A stretch of DNA of 54,883 nucleotides. It comes from an uncultured Treponema sp. (GTDB lineage Bacteria; Spirochaetota; Spirochaetia; Treponematales; Treponemataceae). The stretch's first letter is position 1. The number at the start of each line of letters is the position of its first letter. The DNA is taken from positions 1 to 54,883 of the forward strand of contig CAKUWD010000003.1 in assembly GCA_934699065.1 (NCBI GenBank), given 5' to 3'. The translations under genes were made by a program, and so were the position numbers. The notes below the pieces were generated by a model. That model was not told the DNA's origin. It did no database searches and worked only from the letters and a program-made list of their open reading frames with translations. Below, one piece after another: positions 34,679 to 44,500 of the stretch.

Positions 34679-35170
34679 TTACATTTCCTCCATTGAAACA
34701 CTTTCCATGTTGAAATCGCTGTAAGTGTTTACGCAAGCCGTATAAATTGAAAGTGCCTCTGAACCTGAAATATGAGACGAAGGATCAACTGTTGACTTTA
34801 TTACACCATCGCGCTGAAACTGCTTAAAAACATATCGTGGTGAACCTTTTGTAATTTTATACATAAGCCCACCTTTTACTGTCCACAACTTTGAAAATAA
34901 ATATGCAACTTCTACAGCAGAAACTGCACTTTCAGCATTTTGATTTTCATTTTTCGAGGATGCTAAAAGACCTTTTTCCTGCATTACGCTTACTGCGTTT
35001 TCGTATGAAGAACTTTCATCCGTATAATCTAATTGAACTGCTGTCAGATAGCATACCTGGCCGAGAGTAACTTCTTCTGTATTAAGAATATCTGTTATAA
35101 CGTCTGCAGACTGAGCCCAAAGCGATGCTGCTAAAAGAAAAGTAAATATCAAGACCATTATCTTTTTCAT
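34679..35170 (-). CDS. Small exported protein of unknown function
   Basis: 163 residues from the ATG at 35170. Signal peptide 1-19 (SLWAQ). The mature part is helical, with repeated VEVAYLFSKLW and SEALSIYTACV segments; no known domain. It heads the leftward operon (small exported protein, barrel, FecR, ECF, NUDIX, membrane protein) and is divergent from the LacI gene, which is a plausible regulator. Confidence 0.6.
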   Translation of the reverse strand: MKKIMVLIFTFLLAASLWAQSADVITDILNTEEVTLGQVCYLTAVQLDYTDESSSYENAVSVMQEKGLLASSKNENQNAESAVSAVEVAYLFSKLWTVKGGLMYKITKGSPRYVFKQFQRDGVIKSTVDPSSHISGSEALSIYTACVNTYSDFNMESVSMEEM

Positions 35171-35192
35171 AAAGTACATATTACAGTACATT

Positions 35193-35222
35193 TTGACAGT
35201 TGTCTACTTTTAACGCTATAAT
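35193..35222 (+). promoter_or_regulatory. Strong promoter giving a (near-)leaderless lacI mRNA
   Basis: TTGACA (35193-35198), 18-bp spacer, TATAAT (35217-35222). The LacI ATG is at 35231, only 8 bp after the -10, so transcription should begin at or within 2 nt of the start codon. No SD is present. Confidence 0.7.
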
Positions 35223-35230
35223 AGTAGCAA

Positions 35231-36268
35231 ATGGTTACCTTAAAAGAAATAGCAGAAAAATGTTCTGTTTCAATCACTACTGTCTCAAATATTCTCAATG
35301 GAAAATCAAACGTTTCTGAAATTACAAAAAAAAGAGTTCTTGAAGTAATCAAGGCAACCGGTTACCGTCCAAATTATATGGCAAGAGGACTTCGTGCCAG
35401 TAAAACAAACTCTGTAGGAATCATAATTGATGATCTTACAGAATTCAGTTCCACAGGAATCATTGATGGTATAATGGCTTATTTTGATGAGCATAAATAC
35501 AAAGCTATTCTTGAAAACCTTCGTTTTTATTCAAAATGGGGAACCAAATGGTATCATAACAAGGGCTACGAAGATTCTGTTCAGCAGGCAATTGATGAAT
35601 TCGAATCTATTAAAGTTGATGGAATAATTTACGTTGCCGGTCATGCAAGATGCATTTCCTGTATTCCGGAAAAATTGAATATTCCGCTTGTTATTTCTTA
35701 TGCCTTTACAGAACAACCTGGTTTTTCTTCTGTAGAATTTGATGATGTAAAAGCTGCCTGCGATATTACAAATCATCTTATAAAAAACGGCCATAAAAAA
35801 ATTGCTGTAATTGCCGGTACAAAAAATAATATTCATACAGAACGACGTCTTGAAGGTTTTAAAAAGGCAATGCAAGAAAACGCCCTTTCTGTAAATGAAA
35901 AAGATATTGTATATGGAAAATGGGATGCAGAAAGCGGATATCAAAATGCACAAACACTTTTAAAAGGCTCTGATTATTCTGCAGTTTTCTGTTTTAACGA
36001 CCTTATGGCAGCCGGCGTTTATGATTATCTTTATGAGAATAAACTTGTTCCAGGAAAAGATATTTCAGTTGCAGGTTTTGATAACCGTACAATGTCACAA
36101 TTCTTAAAACCTGCCCTGACAACAGTAGAAATTCCGCTTGTAGAAATCGGACGCAAATCTGCAGAACTAATTTTAAATCAGATTAATAATCCTGATAATT
36201 TTGAAGCCCAACAAAGCTTTGTTGAATGCAAAATTATTGAAAGAGATTCTATTAAAAGAAAACAATAA
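35231..36268 (+). CDS. LacI-family transcriptional regulator
   Basis: 345 residues. N-terminal HTH (LKEIAEKCSVSITTVSNILNG) and hinge (GYRPNYMARGLRASKT), then the periplasmic-binding-protein-like sugar domain with NDLMAAGVYDYL and SVAGFDN near the C-terminus. The start is firmly placed by the HTH position at residue 3. It likely controls the aminopeptidase gene that follows (10-bp gap) or the divergent operon, and senses a sugar or related molecule. The promoter places the start at the 5' end of the mRNA. Confidence 0.93.
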   Translation: MVTLKEIAEKCSVSITTVSNILNGKSNVSEITKKRVLEVIKATGYRPNYMARGLRASKTNSVGIIIDDLTEFSSTGIIDGIMAYFDEHKYKAILENLRFYSKWGTKWYHNKGYEDSVQQAIDEFESIKVDGIIYVAGHARCISCIPEKLNIPLVISYAFTEQPGFSSVEFDDVKAACDITNHLIKNGHKKIAVIAGTKNNIHTERRLEGFKKAMQENALSVNEKDIVYGKWDAESGYQNAQTLLKGSDYSAVFCFNDLMAAGVYDYLYENKLVPGKDISVAGFDNRTMSQFLKPALTTVEIPLVEIGRKSAELILNQINNPDNFEAQQSFVECKIIERDSIKRKQ

Positions 36269-36278
36269 GGAGACTACA

Positions 36279-37634
36279 GTGAACGAACAATTAATCGTAG
36301 ATTACAAAAACTTTTTGAATAATGGTAAAACCGAACGAGAATGCGTAGAACAGATTTTGAAAATGGCCCAGAAAAACGGCTATAAAGACATTTCAAAATT
36401 CAAAAAACTCAGTCCGGGCGATAAAGTTTATATCACAAAAATGAATAAGGCTGTTGCTCTTTTTGAAATCGGTTTTGAGCCTATTGAAAAGGGAATGAAT
36501 ATTCTTTGTGCTCACATCGACTCACCTCGTCTGGATGCCAAGCAGAATCCTTTTTATGAAAAAGACTGCATAACATACATGAATACCCACTATTATGGTG
36601 GTATCAAAAAATATCAGTGGACAACTTTGCCGCTTGCCATTCACGGAATTGTTGTAAAAAAAGACGGAAAATCTGTAAATGTTGTTATAGGTGAAAATAA
36701 TGATGAACCGGTTTTCTGTATTTCTGATATTTTGCCTCACCTTGCTCAGGAACAGCTTAAAGAAAAAGCAAGTGATTTTATTAAGGGTGAAGATTTAGAC
36801 GTAATCATGGGTTCAGTTTCACCTTCTCCAAAAGATGAAAATCTCACAAAAGAAGAAAAGAAAGACCTCAAGGAAAAAAGCAAAAAGACTGTACTTGCCC
36901 TTCTTAAAGAGATGTACGGAATCGATGAAAAAGATTTTGAATCTGCAGAGCTTGAAATTGTACCTGCCGGAAAAGCCCGTGATATGGGACTTGACCGCTC
37001 TATGATTCTCGGTTATGGCCAGGATGACCGTTCCTGCGCTTATGCTTCGGTGGCTGCTATGCTCGAAGCTCATGCCGGAAAGAGAACAACCTGCTGCCTT
37101 TGTGTAGACAAAGAAGAAATTGGTAGTGTCGGCGCAACTGGTATGGCATCTAACCTTTTTGAAAATATGACTGCAGAAATAATTGCCCTTACAGAGGCAA
37201 ATTACAGCGAGCTTACTTTACGCCGCTGTCTTGCTAATTCCAATATGCTTTCAAGTGATGTAAATGCAGCTTATGATCCAATGAACGCCGGCCTTTACGA
37301 CAAAGAAAATGCAAGCATGCTGGGTGGCGGAGTTACCTTCCAGAAGTACACAGGCAGCCGCGGAAAATCTGGTGCCAGCGACGCAAATCCAGAATTTATT
37401 GCTAAGGTCCGCGCCGCAATGTACGACTCAAATGTTACTTATCAGATGGCTGAACTTGGAAAGGTTGACCAGGGTGGCGGTGGAACAATTGCCTACCACG
37501 CTGCAAAATACGGAATGAACGTACTCGACGGTGGCGTTGCTGTTTTAAGCATGCACGCTCCATGGGAAATCACCAGCAAGGAAGATATAAGCCAGCTCTT
37601 CGAGTGCTGCAAGGCTTTTCTGGGATTGAATTAG
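36279..37634 (+). CDS. M18-family aminopeptidase
   Basis: 451 residues from GTG 36279, which is preceded by AAGGAG; an ATG in the same frame at 36201 lies inside lacI and has no SD. M18 landmarks: CAHIDSPRLD (zinc His/Asp), CVDKEEIGSVGATGM (catalytic and zinc Glu), SMLGGGVTFQKYTG, and SMHAPWEITS (last zinc His). These large tetrahedral zinc exopeptidases remove N-terminal residues (aspartyl and others) from peptides in the cytoplasm. It is cotranscribed with the LacI regulator. A family-1 repeat follows its stop codon by 3 bp. Confidence 0.93.
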   Translation: MNEQLIVDYKNFLNNGKTERECVEQILKMAQKNGYKDISKFKKLSPGDKVYITKMNKAVALFEIGFEPIEKGMNILCAHIDSPRLDAKQNPFYEKDCITYMNTHYYGGIKKYQWTTLPLAIHGIVVKKDGKSVNVVIGENNDEPVFCISDILPHLAQEQLKEKASDFIKGEDLDVIMGSVSPSPKDENLTKEEKKDLKEKSKKTVLALLKEMYGIDEKDFESAELEIVPAGKARDMGLDRSMILGYGQDDRSCAYASVAAMLEAHAGKRTTCCLCVDKEEIGSVGATGMASNLFENMTAEIIALTEANYSELTLRRCLANSNMLSSDVNAAYDPMNAGLYDKENASMLGGGVTFQKYTGSRGKSGASDANPEFIAKVRAAMYDSNVTYQMAELGKVDQGGGGTIAYHAAKYGMNVLDGGVAVLSMHAPWEITSKEDISQLFECCKAFLGLN

Positions 37635-37637
37635 AAT

Positions 37638-37714
37638 GTGATTTCGATACGGCCTTTGGCCTACTCAATCACCGGTGGTTGAGTAGGCTTCGAAGAAGCC
37701 GTATCGAAACCACC
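37638..37714. repeat. Family-1 REP-like dimer at a convergent 3' junction
   Basis: Two units joined at CACCGGTGG; inner stems GGCC/GGCC-like on the left and GGCTTC/GAAGCC on the right. The right unit is read into the C-terminus of the leftward GIY-YIG gene, supplying its last ~15 residues and stop codon. Confidence 0.85.
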
Positions 37715-38016
37715 AAAGAGTTACCTATCCTTTTTTTGAACTCTTTTTTACTCAATCCTTTTAATGATTCATATTTCATGTTTATTAAAGCTTGTCGCTT
37801 TTTATGACTCCATCCCTGAACCTGTTTTTCTCGAAGAAATGCATCTTTTATACTTAGACATTCTTCATAATAAACAAGCTTGACTGGTAATCGATACTTT
37901 GTGTATTCAGCTCCCATTCCCTGTTTATGTTCCTCAATTCTTCTTGGAAGGTCAGTGGTGCTGCCAACATAATATGAATTGTCCTTGCATTGAAGTATAT
38001 ACATACACGGTTTCAT
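37669..38016 (-). CDS. GIY-YIG nuclease family protein (UPF0213-like)
   Basis: 115 residues from the ATG at 38016, preceded by AGGAGG. The GIY-YIG core reads MYILQCKDNSYYVGSTTDL (residues ~5-23; here YIL...YVG) with RRIEEHKQG and the conserved YKLPVKLVYYE-like strand. Single-domain proteins of this kind (YhbQ/UPF0213) have weak nuclease activity on DNA and an uncertain role. The last ~15 residues (VVSIRLLRSLLNHR) come from the palindromic repeat, so the native C-terminus has been replaced. Confidence 0.85.
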   Translation of the reverse strand: MKPCMYILQCKDNSYYVGSTTDLPRRIEEHKQGMGAEYTKYRLPVKLVYYEECLSIKDAFLREKQVQGWSHKKRQALINMKYESLKGLSKKEFKKRIGNSLVVSIRLLRSLLNHR

Positions 38017-38104
38017 ATAGTCCTCCTGCATATAATATAGACAAGACATTGATGTTTTAGGAAAAAGAATTGAGAAAATTTTGTATATTTTTCGAAAAAA
38101 ATGG

Positions 38105-38250
38105 AGGTTTCGATACGATGCTTCGCATCACTCAACCACCGTCGTGTGCCGTAATTCTGGTGGTTTCGATTCGGTTTTCGGCCTACTCAACCACCGCATT
38201 TGCCGTGTTACCGGTGGTTGAGTAGGCTTCGAAGAATCCGTATCGAAACC
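38105..38250. repeat. Family-1 REP-like cluster (three units)
   Basis: Units at 38105-38141 (inner stem GATGC/GCATC), 38158-38196 and reversed 38211-38250 (inner GGCTTC/GAATCC). It fills the gap between parB's end and the GIY-YIG start. Confidence 0.85.
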
Positions 38251-38263
38251 TTTTTGATAGCAA

Positions 38264-38310
38264 ATCCGTTAAAGAAAAGTGCGAATACATGGAGCACTTT
38301 TCTAGGATTT
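38264..38310 (-). terminator. Terminator after parB
   Basis: AGAAAAGTGC/GCACTTTTCT (38273-38282 and 38294-38303), with an outer AAATCC/GGATTT pair and a T-rich run in the leftward direction. Confidence 0.65.
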
Positions 38311-39277
38311 ACTTCTTAGACATCAAGACTTCATAGATTCTATCGAAGTCTTTTTTATTGTCAAATCCGATTATAATTGAACCTTTGTTTATGTCGCCTT
38401 TGAGACTGACATCGCGGGTTCCAAAAATATTTCTGAGTTCCTGCTCGAAGGCCAGAACATCTGCATCTTTTTTAGGAGTTTTCTTTTCTTCTTTCTTGCT
38501 GGCAGCACGGCCACCACCATTGTAAGTATCAGCGAGAGCCTCTGCTTCACGAACTGAAAGTCCGCTGCCAATAATTTTACCGAACATAACACGCATGTCG
38601 GCATCGTTTTTTACCATAAGAAGGGCACGTGCATGACCGGAAGTAATCTGACCGGTAACTAGTGCCTGCTGAATATCTCCAGGTAACTTCAAAAGGCGGA
38701 TAGCATTTGCAACAGTAGCGCGGGCTTTACCAACACGCTTTGCAACTTCTTCCTGATTAAGGTCGCCCATCTGAATAAGATTATAATATGCTGTAGCTTC
38801 TTCAATAGGATTAAGGTCGGCACGCTGAATGTTTTCGATAAGTGCCATTTCCAGTTTCTGCTGCTCATCAAACTTGCGGAGCTGAACCGGAACCTTTGTA
38901 AGACCTGCCATTTTTGCGGCACGGGTACGACGTTCACCGGCAATAATATAGAACTGACCATCACCGGCATCTTCAATAATGATTGGCTGAAGGATTCCGT
39001 TTACCTTAATAGACTCGCAAAGTTCTTCCAGCTGCTTCTGGTTAAACTCAATACGAGGCTGTTTTGGGTTCGGCTTAAGAAGAGCCGGATCCAGCCACAT
39101 AGAGCCGTCTTCTTTCATTTCGATGGCGGCAGGAATCTTTGTTTTCTTTAAGGTTGTTGTATGCAAACCACCAGCAGAAGCTGTGGCAGCACCAGTTGAA
39201 ACTGCAACTTCTTCCTGTGCGGCAGGATTTTCACCCAGGAGCGCACCAAGTCCTTTACCTAATGCATTCTTAGCCAC
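38309..39277 (-). CDS. parB: Chromosome partitioning protein ParB
   Basis: 322 residues, start GTG 39277 with GAGGTGA upstream. The CTPase motif GERRTRAA (about residue 119) and preceding IKVNGILQPI are the ParB N-terminal domain; the HTH is around EEVAKRVGKARATVANAIRLL; GQITSGHARALL follows; a dimerising C-terminal domain ends the protein. It binds parS and spreads as a CTP clamp to organise the origin region. It overlaps parA by 8 bp. I found no parS-like TGTTTCACGTGAAACA in the window. Confidence 0.96.
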   Translation of the reverse strand: MAKNALGKGLGALLGENPAAQEEVAVSTGAATASAGGLHTTTLKKTKIPAAIEMKEDGSMWLDPALLKPNPKQPRIEFNQKQLEELCESIKVNGILQPIIIEDAGDGQFYIIAGERRTRAAKMAGLTKVPVQLRKFDEQQKLEMALIENIQRADLNPIEEATAYYNLIQMGDLNQEEVAKRVGKARATVANAIRLLKLPGDIQQALVTGQITSGHARALLMVKNDADMRVMFGKIIGSGLSVREAEALADTYNGGGRAASKKEEKKTPKKDADVLAFEQELRNIFGTRDVSLKGDINKGSIIIGFDNKKDFDRIYEVLMSKK

Positions 39278-40025
39278 GACGAATCACCTCTTCTGCAAGC
39301 TTTGCATAACTGCGAGCCCCTACACACTCAGGGTCATATTTACAGATTGGAAGTCCGTGAGATGGGGCTTCTGAAAGTCTAACGTTACGTGGGATGATTG
39401 TATTGAAAACAACATCCTTAAAATATGATTTAACCTGCATTACAACGTCCTGTGCAAGGCGGGTACGAGAATCATACATAGTAAAGAAAATACCACCGAT
39501 TTTAAGATCCGGATTGATTCCCTTCTGAACCTTCTGAACTGTCTGCAAAAGAAGAGTAATACCTTCAAGAGCGAAGTATTCACACTGCATAGGAACAAGA
39601 ACTGAATCTGCGGCAGCAAGTCCGTTCAAGGTAAGAATGCCGAGGGAAGGCGGACAGTCTATAAGAATATAATCGTAAACAGCTTTAAGTGGTTCAAGTG
39701 CGTTTTTGAGGTAGAATTCGCGGTCCTCCTGGTCTGCAAGCTCAATTGCAACTCCCGAAAGGTCAATAGATGCGCTGATTGCATCAAGGTTTTCTACAGT
39801 TGTTTTTTTGATTGCTTTGTCTGCTTCTACCTGACCGGCAAGCAGCTCGTAAATGGTAGGCTTATCCTTTGAAACCCCTACACCGCTGGACATATTGCCC
39901 TGAGAGTCAAAATCTACAAGAAGAACCTTTTTTCCGGCAAGTGCGATATATGCACCGATATTTATAGCAGAAGTGGTTTTACCAACACCACCCTTCTGAT
40001 TTACAAAAACAATACACTTTCCCAT
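39270..40025 (-). CDS. parA: Chromosome partitioning ATPase ParA/Soj
   Basis: 251 residues from the ATG at 40025; the frame runs further upstream through a hairpin, but that part is not coding. Deviant Walker A KGGVGKTTSA (about residues 11-20), Walker A' DFDSQGN, and the IDCPPSLG switch. It lacks the N-terminal HTH of plasmid ParA, as usual for Soj. It works with ParB on origin segregation and possibly DnaA control. AAAATGTATC occurs twice in the upstream region (40031, 40067) and once inverted at 40206. Confidence 0.96.
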   Translation of the reverse strand: MGKCIVFVNQKGGVGKTTSAINIGAYIALAGKKVLLVDFDSQGNMSSGVGVSKDKPTIYELLAGQVEADKAIKKTTVENLDAISASIDLSGVAIELADQEDREFYLKNALEPLKAVYDYILIDCPPSLGILTLNGLAAADSVLVPMQCEYFALEGITLLLQTVQKVQKGINPDLKIGGIFFTMYDSRTRLAQDVVMQVKSYFKDVVFNTIIPRNVRLSEAPSHGLPICKYDPECVGARSYAKLAEEVIRRG

Positions 40026-40100
40026 AAAATAAAATGTATCATTTTTTACTAAAATAGTATACAGTAAAAATGTATCTGAAATTGAATAAACAAAGACATC

Positions 40101-40194
40101 TTGAAAAACCCCATCCCTTACGCGAAAAAAGAGCCTTGCCAACGGGGATGATGTTGTCAAGGCTCTTTTTTCACTCCGGGATGGAGTTTTTCAA
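40101..40194. repeat. Long inverted repeat in a divergent promoter region
   Basis: Arms of ~42 nt (40101-40143 and 40153-40194) with a 9-nt loop: TTGAAAAAC and CCATCCC outer pairs, a small internal loop (TTACGC against ACTCC), then GAAAAAAGAGCCTTG and CAAC. It sits between the divergently transcribed parA and methyltransferase genes, where no terminator is needed. Confidence 0.8.
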
Positions 40195-40244
40195 TTAACG
40201 TGTTTGATACATTTTATTAATATAACAGGGGAAGCTGAGAACTT

Positions 40245-41447
40245 ATGATAATTAGCGTGACTCTCTCAAAACCTACAAGTGAAGTTCTAAAAAAACTGGG
40301 AAAAGAATATCAAAAAATTAAAATAAAAGCTGTAAATGCGGCTGACGGGGCTTCTTACCAGGCTGAGATGTTTACTAAGACTCAGGTTTTTCATCAGAAA
40401 TTTTCTGAAAGTCAACTGAATGATTTTTTAAAGACTAACTCTGGAATCACCTTTAAAAACGTAGTTACCCGAACTGATACAGAAGAAATCACACTGCTTA
40501 CAAATAAAAAGGGAAAGACTACTGAGCTGCGTAAAAAGCTGACCTCTCCGGTGGTTGAGTGCGAGCAAAGCGAGCGTATCGAAACCACCAGATTTAAGAA
40601 GCTACCCGCTGGTGTTTTCGACAGGCTCAACCACCGTAAACATTACCTGATCCCCGAAGGCAGACCTGTTCCTTTCCTTGTGTTGCTTGGAATCATGAAT
40701 GATGAAGGCAAAGTTATTTCTTCCCGCTACGACAAGTTCCGCCAGATAAACCGCTTTCTTGAATTTATTGATGACATACTGCCTGAGTTCTCAGATAAAA
40801 CAGCAGCCGGTCAGCCCCTTCGTATTGCAGATTTTGGCTGCGGAAAATCTTACCTTACTTTTGCTGTACATTATTATCTTACAGAAATCCGCCATATCTC
40901 TTGTGAAATAGAAGGTCTTGACCTCAAGGAAGAAGTAATCACCTACTGTAACGAAATGGCAAAAAAACTCGGTCTGCAGAATCTGATTTTTCATACAGGA
41001 AACATTGCTGACTATTCCGGCAAGTATAATCCTGATATAGTAATCACACTTCATGCCTGCGATACTGCTACCGACTACGCCTTAAAATATGCCGTAGAAC
41101 GCGGAGCCCGTGCCATCTTAAGCGTACCCTGCTGTCAACATCAGATAAATACTCAGCTTCAGAAACAGGACAAAGCGACAGCTTCTGAAATTCCTCCTGA
41201 ATTCACACCTCTATTAAAATGGGGAATTATCCGCGAAAAGTTCAGTTCTCTGGTAACAGACGCACTCCGCGGCGAATGGCTTGAGCAGCAGAATTATAAA
41301 GTTCAGATGCTTGAATTTATTGATATGGAACACACGCCTAAAAATATCTTAATACGAGCCGTAAAAAAATCGACCGGCAAAAACACAACAAATAATCTTC
41401 CCGATCTTGCTGCAGCTCTTAAAGTTATGCCTGAAATCTTTTCATAA
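40245..41447 (+). CDS. SAM-dependent methyltransferase with in-frame REP insertion
   Basis: 400 residues. A C-terminal class I methyltransferase domain has the SAM motif ADFGCGKSYL (about residues 197-206), then GLDLKEEV (acidic ribose contact) and TLHACDTATDYAL, VPCCQHQ, as in the GSTCD/Methyltransf_32-type group. The N-terminal ~100 residues may bind RNA. Residues ~102-116 read SPVVECEQSERIETT and are encoded by a palindromic repeat; a second, near-identical short unit encodes GVFDRLNHR about 20 residues later. The substrate is unknown (rRNA/tRNA likely). No close SD is seen. Confidence 0.8.
   Translation: MIISVTLSKPTSEVLKKLGKEYQKIKIKAVNAADGASYQAEMFTKTQVFHQKFSESQLNDFLKTNSGITFKNVVTRTDTEEITLLTNKKGKTTELRKKLTSPVVECEQSERIETTRFKKLPAGVFDRLNHRKHYLIPEGRPVPFLVLLGIMNDEGKVISSRYDKFRQINRFLEFIDDILPEFSDKTAAGQPLRIADFGCGKSYLTFAVHYYLTEIRHISCEIEGLDLKEEVITYCNEMAKKLGLQNLIFHTGNIADYSGKYNPDIVITLHACDTATDYALKYAVERGARAILSVPCCQHQINTQLQKQDKATASEIPPEFTPLLKWGIIREKFSSLVTDALRGEWLEQQNYKVQMLEFIDMEHTPKNILIRAVKKSTGKNTTNNLPDLAAALKVMPEIFS
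40548..40636. repeat. Family-1 units inside the methyltransferase gene
   Basis: Full unit 40548-40589 (inner stem GCTCGC-like, GCGAG...CGAGC) read in frame as VVECEQSERIETT, and a short-form unit 40611-40636 differing by one base from the short form seen near pyrC (reverse of 52601-52626). Confidence 0.85.
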
Positions 41448-41508
41448 TTTTTTATAGTATGTTTTCCCGACTTCCCACGATATAAATTCCTTACTATAAT
41501 TTTGATTT

Positions 41509-44500
41509 ATGAAAACTCTTTTTAATAACGGCTGGCAGTTTTTTGAACTACCCCTTGATGAAAAAACTATGTATAAGGACGGTACCCCTGTCCTTTTTTT
41601 TCCAGATCAGTTTCTTGAAGCTTCTGAGAATCAAAACTACAGGCCGGTTACAATTCCTCACGACTGGCAGATATATCATGTAAAGGAACTTTATAAAAAC
41701 AGCGTGGGCTTTTATAAGAAGACTTTTTCACTTACTGCTGATGAAGTCAATAGCCGCCACACCGCCCTTCGTTTTGAAGCAGTTTATATGAACAGTGCTG
41801 TATGGGTAAACGGCAAAAAGGCAGGTGAATGGAAGTACGGTTATTCGACATTTGAGTTTGATATTTCTTCATTAATCCACGAAGGCGAAAATGAAATTCT
41901 TGTGATTGTGGTTTATCAGAACTGTAACACAAGATGGTATTCCGGAGCTGGAATTATCCGTGATGTCTTTTTGATTAACAGTCCCGCAGTGCACCTTGTT
42001 AGTGACGGCGTTTACTTTAGCGCCCAGCCTGTAGATGCTGAAAAACTCGATGGTGAATGGAAGGTGAAGATTAGCACTGAGATTTCTGCGGTGGTTGAGT
42101 GCCCGCAAAGCGGGTGTATCGAAACCACCGCAGATGAAGATAAATCAGAGGTGGTTTCGATACGTCCTTCGGACTACTCAACCAACGGAACTTGGCATAA
42201 AGTTACGCATACTATCACAACTCCAAACGGCAAGCTATTTGCAGACTTCTCCGGCGACGGTGAGTTTTCTGTAACTTCCCCTCACCTCTGGGACATCAAC
42301 GACCCGTATTTTTACATACTTACAACTTCCCTCTTCGACGCCGAAGGAAAACTCCTCGATGAGACCTCCCAGCACTGCGGTTTTAAAAATGCAGTCTTCA
42401 CTTCAGACAAGGGCTTTTTCTTAAATGGCCGCCATGTCAAAATTAATGGCGCCTGCCAGCATCACGACCAGGGAGTTCTGGGAGCAGCCTTTCATATTGA
42501 TGCCCTTCGCCGACAGTTTAGAAAACTCAAGGAAATGGGAGTAAACTCTGTTCGCTGTTCTCATAATCCGCCGCCATCTGCCTGGATGGACCTCTGCGAC
42601 GAAATGGGCATTCTTGTTGATGACGAGATTTTTGATATGTGGGAAAAGCCCAAAACCCCTTTCGACTACGGAAATTATTTCAATGAATGGTGTGAGCGTG
42701 ATGTTGCAAACTGGGTTCGCCGAGATCGCAATCATCCAAGCCTTATTATGTGGTCAATCGGAAACGAGATTTATGATACCCACATGGGAAACGGTTTTGA
42801 AATCACAAAAAAGCTTTACGCCGCAGTTGTCAAAAATGACCCAAACCGAAATGCACCAATCACAATTGCTTCAAACTATATGATGACTGATGGCGCACAG
42901 AAATGTGCCACACAAATCGACACAGTTGGTTACAACTATCTGGAACGTCTATACAATGAACACCACGAGAAATATCCTGAATGGAAGATTTACGGAAGTG
43001 AAACAGGCTCAACCGTACAAAGCCGCGGCATTTACCATTTTCCTGATTCACTTAAGCTTGTTACCTTCAGCGATGGTCAGTGTTCAACGCTGGGAAACTG
43101 TACAACACCATGGGGCTGTGCAAACACACAAACCGTAATTGCAAATGACCGTGACTGTCCCTTCAGCGCAGGCCAGTATATATGGACGGGTTGGGACTAT
43201 ATTGGAGAACCTACTCCTTATCATTCAAAATCTTCTTTCTTTGGTCAGATTGATACAGCAGGTTTTCCTAAAGACACTTACTATCTTTTTAAATCTGAAT
43301 GGGCGGGGAAAAATACTGGGCCTTTTGTACATCTTCTTCCCTACTGGGACTGGAACGAAGGTCAGCTGATTGATGTGAAGGCTTATACAAACGGAGAAAG
43401 CGTTGAACTTTTCTTTAATGGTAAGTCGCTGGGGCGTCAAAATATAAATCACAAAGATGGCGCAGAACCATTTGGACACTGGATTGTTGAATATCATAAG
43501 GGAGCAATAAAAGCTCTAGCTTATGACGAAAAAGGCAATGCGATTGCTGAGGAAACAAAAAAATCTTTCGGCGACCCTGCAAAAATCGTACTAAAGCCTG
43601 AAACCGAAGACGAAAGCGGAAAAGCTGGTTCCCTTCATTTCATTCAGATAATGTTAGCCGACAAGGACGACACCCTCGTAGAAAACGCCCGTAACTATAT
43701 TACATTTAACGTAGCAGGCGATGCCGAACTTCTTGGTATGGATAACGGCGACTCAACTGATTATGAAGAATACGTTAGTGCCACAAGTCGCAGCCACACA
43801 AGAAAACTTTTTGCAAACAGATTGATTGCGATAGTGCGTTCAAAGAATAACGGAGCCAGTTTTGTAATCACTGCCGCAAGTGCCGGGCTGCAAAATGTTT
43901 CTCTTAAATTTGATGGTAAAGAATGGAAAGAAGCCGCACCGTATTTTGCAATTCATGCAGAAAAGGATTTTATTCCAACCCGTAAAATTGAATTGATTGC
44001 AGACGGCTCCACAAAGCTGGATGCAAACAACCGCGAAGTGCAAGTCACTGCAAAAGTTCTGCCGGAAAATGCCAGCATCAAAGAAATCATGTGGAACCCG
44101 GTTTTAAAAGAATGCATTGCCAGTGATAACATCACTGTAAATCCGGTGGTTGAGTGCCCGACTGGGCGTATCGAAACCACCGCAATCATCCGTGCAACCG
44201 GTGACGGCGAATGTATTCTCCGCTGTACAGCCCAGAACGGTACAAAGTACGACGAAGTTATCAGTGACCTGCCCTTCAGCGTAAGTGGAATTGGAACTTG
44301 CCGACTTAATCCATACAGTCTCATCGAAGCCTGCCGCTTTACAGACTACGACCAGAGCGAAGGAAAATTAAAACCAGAAATGTCACTCGAAAGCGGAATT
44401 TCAAACCGTAAGTGCGGACAAACCTGGGTCAGCTTTGACAAGGTTGATTTTGGCACCGACGGAGCAGACACAATTCACCTGCCGATTTTCAGCTTCGAAA

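Noticed and set aside
38309..40025. parS sites near parAB
   Set aside because: No 16-bp palindrome close to TGTTTCACGTGAAACA was found in the window.
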